NCBI RefSeq assembly: GCF_030253575.1
Contig: NC_080558.1
Coordinates: forward strand, 6,334,001 to 6,398,000
Length of the DNA stretch: 64,000 nucleotides
Origin: Rhododendron vialii
Lineage: Eukaryota; Streptophyta; Magnoliopsida; Ericales; Ericaceae
Direction of reading: 5' to 3'
The notes beneath the pieces were generated by a model. It did not search any database. It saw only the letters and a list, made by a program, of their open reading frames with translations, and was not told the DNA's origin. The translations under genes were made by a program, and so were the position numbers. Position 1 is the first letter of the stretch. Each line of letters starts with the position of its first letter. Below, in pieces: positions 58,042 to 64,000 of the stretch.

Positions 58042-59925
58042 TCATTCCCTTAATAAAGTTTGGGAGACAGCCTTACTATCCTCCCTTTGCACAAGACTCA
58101 GAATCATTTTCAAAAAATTTCTATCCTCATCATCAACTGTAAGTAAATCCACCACTATAGACACGGTAGTTGCATCTGGTTTGAAATTCCTGTTGATTAT
58201 TTCTTGCAGAAGGATCTTAACCTTATGTATGTCTCCCCTTTTCAGGAATGCCTGTACAACAATATTGTAAGTAACATCATTTGGTGGGCACCCATCTCCC
58301 TCCATTTGCAATAGTAACTCCTCAGCTTCATCCAGCAGGGCCTTCTTACAAAGTCCACCAATCATCGTGTTGTAAATCTTAACATTGGGTTTCAAACCTT
58401 TAGCTAAGAAGGTACTAAAAAGTTTTCGAGCATCTTCAATCTTCCCCGCTTTGCACATGCCATTAATGATGATAAGATAAATAACAAAATCAGGGACTAT
58501 TCCTTGATCTTGCATTGAACGAAACACCTCTACTGCCTTGCCAATTTTTTGGTTCTTAAAGAATCCATCTAACAAGATTGAGTAAGTTAAAATGTCAGGA
58601 TTTTGACCGCTACACATCATCTCGTGAAACATATGATATGCTGCATTGCACCTCCTTACGCGTAACAACCCCTTTAACAAAGTGTTGTAAGTAGAGGTAG
58701 TAGGTTTTAACCCTTTACGCGACATTTCCCTAAAGAGTTTCATGGCCTCGCCTATATTCATCTTATTGCAAAAACCATTGATTAGAATATTATAGCTACG
58801 GATATCATGTTCAAGGCCCTTATCAACTAGGGAGTTGAACACTTCTTTTGCTTTCTTCATGTGACCTTGCAAACAATATCCGTCCATCAGTGTACTATAA
58901 CTAATAACATCGGGTTCCTCACCTCTTCGGATCATGATCTGGAGTATGCCCTCCGCTTCTTCGGTCCTTCCCTCCATGCAAAGTGCTTTTATCAACATAC
59001 TGAAGGTTACAACATTAGGGAAAATATTTCGCTCCGTCATATAACTCAATATTCTTGCGGCATCCTTCCCTCGACCTGATTTGCATAAGCCATCGACCAA
59101 AGAGTTGTAGGTGACCACATCAGGCACAACGTCCAATTCACTCATCTCCGATAAGAGATGCAAAGCATCATCTATGTTCCCGTCCTTACAAAGGTTGTCG
59201 ATGATTGTGCTATACATCACTACACCAGGCCTATAGTTCCTTTTCTGCATAGTCCTCAGCAACCGTATAGCCATCGCAGTGTCTCCTACTTTGCAAAGTC
59301 CTTTCATGATTGTCCCATATGTGATTGCATCAGGTTCGATGTCTCCATATTTTATCAACCTTATGAACAAATTCACAGCATCAGAAGTCTTACCTTCTAA
59401 AACATACCCGTTCATCAAAGTGGTGAAGGTAGTCACGTTCGGAGTACAACCGCATTTGAAGAAGATGCCCAACATAGCAAACCCAAAATCTACCCGATTC
59501 AACTGGCAAAAACAATTGACCAAAATATTCAGCGTACATCCATCAATTGGAATGCCCAACTCGCGGATTTCTTTATATAGAGAAATGACGGATGAATATT
59601 CCTTCATCTTGGCAACAGCAGTTAACAGCTGATTAAAATCTATCACAGAAGGCAGAGGTCGAAATCGGGCCATTAGATGGAACAAACTAAGAGCATGGTC
59701 GAGCTTGTGAAAACCCGTCTTAGATTTCTCCAACAGCAACTTCTGTAGTTGCTGCCGGTTCGTGATTGCGATGACATCAGTGGGATTAGGGTTTGTAGAA
59801 AAATGGGTAGGATGAAACAAGAGTGTATGATGATGGACAAATGGGTTACCTTTCGGATAGTTATTACGTGCTGTCGTTGTTGGGCTGAAAATCAAAGCAA
59901 CAGCAGCGATTCTTCTTGTTCGCAT
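58042..59925 (-). CDS. P-class pentatricopeptide repeat protein, Rf-like, 627 aa
   Basis: A single intact exon. The N-terminus is basic and low in acid (MRTRRIAAVALIFSPTTTAR), suggesting mitochondrial import. Fourteen 35-residue P-type repeats run from about residue 94 (VIDFNQLLTAVAK) to 584, such as VVTYNSLVDGLCKSGRGKDA, with a partial fifteenth. There is no E, DYW or SMR domain. The leading LDHALSLFHLMARFRPLPS is typical of the Restorer-of-fertility-like clade. Reading positions 5 and 35 of each repeat by the published code suggests a target near U-C/U-G-?-G-C-G-G-C/U-U-G-?-C-U; this is inference. Members bind organellar transcripts and guide cleavage or silencing. Length and repeat regularity are normal, so it is likely functional. 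Confidence 0.93.
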   Translation of the reverse strand: MRTRRIAAVALIFSPTTTARNNYPKGNPFVHHHTLLFHPTHFSTNPNPTDVIAITNRQQLQKLLLEKSKTGFHKLDHALSLFHLMARFRPLPSVIDFNQLLTAVAKMKEYSSVISLYKEIRELGIPIDGCTLNILVNCFCQLNRVDFGFAMLGIFFKCGCTPNVTTFTTLMNGYVLEGKTSDAVNLFIRLIKYGDIEPDAITYGTIMKGLCKVGDTAMAIRLLRTMQKRNYRPGVVMYSTIIDNLCKDGNIDDALHLLSEMSELDVVPDVVTYNSLVDGLCKSGRGKDAARILSYMTERNIFPNVVTFSMLIKALCMEGRTEEAEGILQIMIRRGEEPDVISYSTLMDGYCLQGHMKKAKEVFNSLVDKGLEHDIRSYNILINGFCNKMNIGEAMKLFREMSRKGLKPTTSTYNTLLKGLLRVRRCNAAYHMFHEMMCSGQNPDILTYSILLDGFFKNQKIGKAVEVFRSMQDQGIVPDFVIYLIIINGMCKAGKIEDARKLFSTFLAKGLKPNVKIYNTMIGGLCKKALLDEAEELLLQMEGDGCPPNDVTYNIVVQAFLKRGDIHKVKILLQEIINRNFKPDATTVSIVVDLLTVDDEDRNFLKMILSLVQREDSKAVSQTLLRE

Positions 59926-60257
59926 CTTGTCTTGATCATAAAAACAGTTCCTTTTGGAGGAAGTGAGTGAGTGAGAATTGGTGAAAGACAGAGCGGATTA
60001 TTGAGAGGAAAACTACTGTTGGGCTGGAAAATGACGACCTTGTAGAGTAAGCGCCAAGTGAATTGTGAGCGTGGACCGGAGAAAAAAGAACAACAAAATC
60101 GGCGGACTGGAGTTTTTGTCTTTCTCCTTGTGTTTTACAACTGGATATACTCCTACTAGGTAATAAGATTGTGTTAATTTGATATCAATCACTAATGTTA
60201 AGATTCTTAGGAGCAAGTCCAAAAAACAAAACAATTTAACAAAAGTTATATGGAAGA

Positions 60258-60825
60258 TGTTACGGTATCCCCTCTTGCCTGGGGATACCCGACAAAAATG
60301 GCATAACCTAAACACAATTGGCATAATAAGAGCATCTTCAGCTTTCATCCATATTTTTCTTCAAATTTGAGTCAAATTTTTGGTAAAAACCCATTTTTGG
60401 TAGACACATCTCCAACCATCAAACCCAAATTTTATACATCTCCCTCTTTCTCTCTCTTTCTAACTAGCCGTTGGAGAAATAGGTCGAGGCAAAAGTTGTT
60501 TCAAATTTGGACAAAAAAATGGATAAAATTCAAAATGAGAAAGGATTTGGGTCAAAGATTGGAGAGAGATTTTTGTAATTTTTGCCTCATTTTTAAATTT
60601 AAATATTAAAATGAGTCAAGGTTGGAAATGCTCTAAGTCACACAAATGGGCATAACACTGCCGTGTGCCTAGATAAGATTGGGAAATGCTACGGTATCCA
60701 TTTGTTACGGTGCTCCCAAATGACATAACAACCCACACAAATAAACATAATTATTCTCATACAAAAACATAACAGAGGCATAACGGAGGGGGGGACTGCA
60801 GGAGAGGACACGACGGATACCCAAG
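60258..60825. mobile_element. ggcataac-rich element interrupted by a Tourist-like MITE
   Basis: tgttacggtatcccct (60,259) and gctacggtatccattt (60,690) flank a stretch of ggcataac units similar to 20,930-21,130. The MITE at 60,330-60,633 sits inside it. Boundaries are approximate and no target duplication was found. Confidence 0.35.
60330..60633. mobile_element. Tourist-like (PIF/Harbinger) MITE
   Basis: 304 bp with taa on both sides (60,327-60,329 and 60,634-60,636). It begins gagcatcttcagctttcatc and ends ggttggaaatgctc, inverted matches over the outer 13 or so bases. It is a different subfamily from 46,902-47,238 and less symmetrical inside. Confidence 0.75.
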
Positions 60826-60911
60826 TCATTCACTCACTTTCCAGAAGAGACCAAACCTCCTATTTGTGACTCTTGCGAGCAATTGGTTCTTTAACTTTTG
60901 GGATAGAATTT

Positions 60912-61033
60912 GGGCCCGACTAAATACAACCGCGAATTTACTACATGTAACCAATTCATAAAAGAGAATCTCAAAATTTCCTTTTATGAATTGGCTACAT
61001 GTAGTAAATTCGCAGTTGTATTTAGCAGCACCC
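60912..61033. mobile_element. 122-bp fold-back MITE with 8-bp target duplication
   Basis: Arms of 45 bp (60,920-60,964 and 60,981-61,025) pair with only two mismatches around a 16-nt loop, and the outer bases (gggcccga / gcagcaccc) pair partly. tagaattt flanks both sides (60,904-60,911 and 61,034-61,041). No coding capacity. Confidence 0.85.
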
Positions 61034-61041
61034 TAGAATTT

Positions 61042-62159
61042 TAGCACTCCTTTTTTCGGTAGCACTCTTTTTTTTAACTTAGTTTTTCACGGGAAATTAT
61101 AAATTTTCCATCCAAATAGAAAAAGTGATTAAAAAGAGATAAGAATAAAAAAACAAAAAGAAAATATAAAGGTAAGTAAGAATAAAAGTTTTGTTTACTA
61201 TAATGATAAAAATATTATAAAAATTAGTATAATGATAATTAGATTAGTAATAAAAGTATAATTTTATATATAAATACATTTCGGGGCGGGAAAATATCGG
61301 GGTGGATTTAGAGCAGGATACTTTCACCCCGAACCCGGTCAGGTTTTAGATTTTTTACTCCGACCCTATACCCGAAAATGAAGTGAAAACCCGCCTCATT
61401 CGGGCGGGGCGGGGCCAATTGCCAAGCCTAGTATCAACTTCTTCTCCCTAAAATTTGAACGACGAACAATTACACACCCGTTGGGGCGAAGTGCCGGAGA
61501 TGACAAGCTACAATTTCAATTTCGGTTTGCTTTTTGGGAAAAAAAAATTCAACTCAAATCATTACTTTCATTTCTCTCTACTTTTTTATCCGATTTTTTT
61601 TCTATTCATGACCCCTATCTCCAATTATTTTTTTCATTTCTCTACTCACTATCTATATCCTTATTTATTACCCTAATTTCTCTCTCCACTCATTACCTCA
61701 AAACCAAACTCAAAAATTCTAAAAAATCCATCCAAACACATCATTAATGCTAGTATTATTGTACTGGGTGGGTGTCATTCTGACACAATCTCAAATCTAG
61801 ATTATTTACAATCGATTTCATTATTCAATGATGATCAATTGAGTTGAATAACAAGTGACGCAGAGGGACATGAGCAGCCATAGCTAGTTGGCCATATACA
61901 TTATACGTAAAAAATAAAAATAAAAAACTACAATTTTAAACAATTAATAGAACATTTTCTTTCTGAAAGTGATTGAACTAACAGTAAATCAAGCAGGGAT
62001 CTTATGAGGATAAGAATGTTGCCACAGATAAGGAGATGAAGATGCTTACAGCAAAAAAATAAGAGGCTTAATGACTTCCACACAATTTGGAGTGGATTTG
62101 ATAGTCGCTTGGAGGTCTCTAGACAACACATACAGAATTGAAGATGTTCTTTTTGGTCT
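61042..62159. other. Intergenic, AT-rich
   Basis: 61,270-61,432 is a ggggcggg / gacccgaacc-rich block ending attgccaagccta, the inverse of the taggcatggcaa border at 1,915 and 27,935; it is probably one end of the same hAT-like family. The remainder is AT-rich with no gene seen. Confidence 0.4.
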
Positions 62160-62555
62160 TTTTCGGGGCTTTTTCACTTCAAGGATGGCCTCAAGCCTCG
62201 GGATCCTCCGGACCATGAACCTCATTGTTTGTTGGTTAGCCTCCACGTAAATGACTTACGGCGATTCCAAGGAGACAAGTGTGAGCTGAACATGCCAAAG
62301 TATTTCTTGATGAATGCTAAAGTTTTGCAGACGATGAATTCAAGCTGTGATAAGACATAATCGATAAACAGCTATTCCGAGGAGACAAGTGTGAGCTGAA
62401 CACGGTGAAGTATTTCTTGATGAGTGCTAAAGTTTTGCAGACGCGGTGAACATGAGCTGTCATAAGAGGCAAATGTAAGAAGAAGAGGAAGAAGAGGTGA
62501 AGGTTAATGGGGAGTTTCTGGAAGTACCTAGGTCCTCAACTTAAGCTGTAAAGTT
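62160..62555 (+). pseudogene. FBD-domain remnant (copy 3)
   Basis: The plus strand near 62,195 reads DPPDHEPHCLLVSLHVNDLR, then FQGDKCELNMPKYFLMNAKV and LQTMNSSCDK and a stop. This matches the FBD domains of copies 1 and 2. About 110 bp on, GDKCELNTVKYFLMSAKVLQ repeats the block, followed by GEFLEVPRSST, the FBD end. There is no F-box or LRR part, so this is a relic with an internal tandem duplication. It precedes the duplicated segment at 62,782, just as FBD copy 2 precedes 53,750. Confidence 0.75.
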
Positions 62556-62781
62556 GTGGTTTCTTCCAGTTAAATTGGCCTTAGGAACATCTTTATATGT
62601 TGAACTTTCAATTATATGGGAGTACGTGAGTGTCATACTTGCGACCTGGTGTCCATACAAGTGAAGCTTCTGTAGTAACGTGCCAAATGTTACTTCCTCC
62701 CTTCGATTAATTTGAAGAAAACAATACGCTGAAATGGCCATAACTCTCGACTGCTCTTGAATTTAAGGAAAATCCAGACTA

Positions 62782-62978
62782 TATTGGTAATGCATATATG
62801 ATATACACGGAGATACATGGGAGAGAATGAGAGGGACAATCCAGACTTCTGTATTCATAAAATCAACTATGAATATATATACACACACACACACACACAC
62901 GTGTCTATACAAACACGTTTGTACACAGTAAGAATACTGCATTCACCGATATATTCGTGTGTTGTGCCTTCCAAATAA

Positions 62979-63019
<41 letters not shown>

Positions 63020-64000
63020 AATGGGATGTTCTCTTTTATTTCCACAGATTGGTAGCGTTGGTCTCAGGCCACTTCCATGATCCTTGGAGATGATAGCTGC
63101 CACTGAGGTCTCCCTGCCAAGATACAAAGCATAAAGACAAAGTATAAGAATCAGTAATGAACATCAATCACTCTATGAATTAATCAGAATGGATAAACTA
63201 CACAAGACCAATGCCTGTATTTCATTGAAACAAGAAACAAGGGTTGTAGAGAACTGGAAAACTCAATGCTTTGACACAGAGCAATTGGAGATTACAAAAG
63301 TAATAAGCAGCGAGGAAAAAAATCAGTACAGGTAGCCCAGTGTTGTAGGAAAGCGTGATATTCCAATTGCTTCATACCACAAAATGTTAATTGTCAATCG
63401 ACAAAACAAGAACTTAGGGTAGATATCCAGCGAAATCTATATTAGAACAAAATAAACTAACTCAACTAAGTCTTGCGTCTCCATCGACTGGATTTGACAA
63501 CATGAATCTTTATGCCATTCTGTTCCGTGAAGGGCAACATAATCCACACACGATTTGCTGAGTCATTTAACTCCACAACCGTATCCCACATAAATAAAAG
63601 GATCTGGCATGTTTTTTTACGTCTTGATTGTCAACTACCTAATACTCAACCCTCCTTTTTTCTCAGGCCGTGAGACCACTTGCACAAAATATAAGACTCT
63701 TTAAGTGTGAAGAGCTAATTATACAACGAAATTGAGCAGGAAAATTACCGCTCTACAAACAATCATTCTAATTGATTTCGGCAAAACAAGTGCACAACAA
63801 GTTATCCATCCCCAAAGCAAAAGGAGGGAGAGAGAGAGAGAGAGAGAGAGTGTTCGGTATTTGTTCTCAGCTATGTGAGCCGCTTTTGCCCAACAATGAT
63901 GCCCTCTCTAGCCTTTCCAGAACAACCATCCAAAAACTTCCTCATACAGTCATACAACTGTACTAGATTACGTTTCTAAATAAAATGAATACTTTCGATG
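62782..64000. repeat. Segmental duplication, copy 2 (continues past the window)
   Basis: Direct-orientation counterpart of 53,750-55,257 without the hAT MITE. It contains a (CA)n at 62,880-62,900, (CT)n at 62,981-63,016 and (GA)n at 63,829-63,850. Minus-strand coding pieces matching copy 1 are at 63,466-63,595 (VVELNDSANRVWIMLPFTEQ) and about 63,875-63,962 (RKFLDGCSGKAREGIIVGQK). The gene is unidentified. Confidence 0.85.

Overview
The window is nuclear DNA of a flowering plant, most likely a core eudicot. The signs are an intron-rich ING1-type gene, a Cf-like receptor-like protein, FBD-type F-box genes, a Restorer-of-fertility-like PPR gene, and a dense load of plant transposons (CACTA, Tat-lineage Ty3/Gypsy, hAT, Tourist-like elements, tRNA-derived SINEs, solo LTRs). 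Bases are AT-rich with many CT/GA microsatellites. I cannot name the species.

Layout. 1-7,067: two related CACTA-like elements, both pointing left, with subterminal accggcattt arrays. 7,255-20,925: a tandem duplication of about 1.1 kb. Its second copy is split by an 11.2-kb Tat-type Gypsy element (9,142-20,313, TSD ttagt) on the minus strand that also carries plus-strand ORFs. 20,926-23,300: transposon debris, including a gcccggccc-rich hAT-like element and a large fold-back. 23,552-26,584: an intact 1,010-codon receptor-like protein gene (+). 28,943-41,267: a complete seven-exon ING1-like PHD-finger gene (-). Its 717-nt coding sequence is spread over 12.3 kb because the introns have taken in a 799-bp hAT element and a 1.94-kb solo LTR. 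42,656-49,874: two divergently arranged F-box/FBD genes, both with broken reading frames. 50,736-53,105: a probable 2.4-kb solo LTR. 53,750-55,257 and 62,782-64,000: two copies of a segment holding pieces of an unidentified minus-strand gene; one copy carries a 340-bp hAT MITE and the other has the empty site. 58,042-59,925: an intact PPR gene (-). 62,160-62,555: a third FBD remnant.

Four genes or gene sets are of functional interest. ING1 is a chromatin reader and looks intact. The RLP is a probable cell-surface immune receptor and looks intact. The PPR protein is a probable organellar RNA-binding protein of the Rf-like clade and looks intact. The FBD F-box family is decaying. No gene cluster or multi-gene system is evident, and I did not find a clearly new biological system. 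The most informative material is structural: insertions whose pre-insertion site survives elsewhere in the window, a locally duplicated FBD plus unknown-gene block, and extra ORFs inside the Gypsy element.
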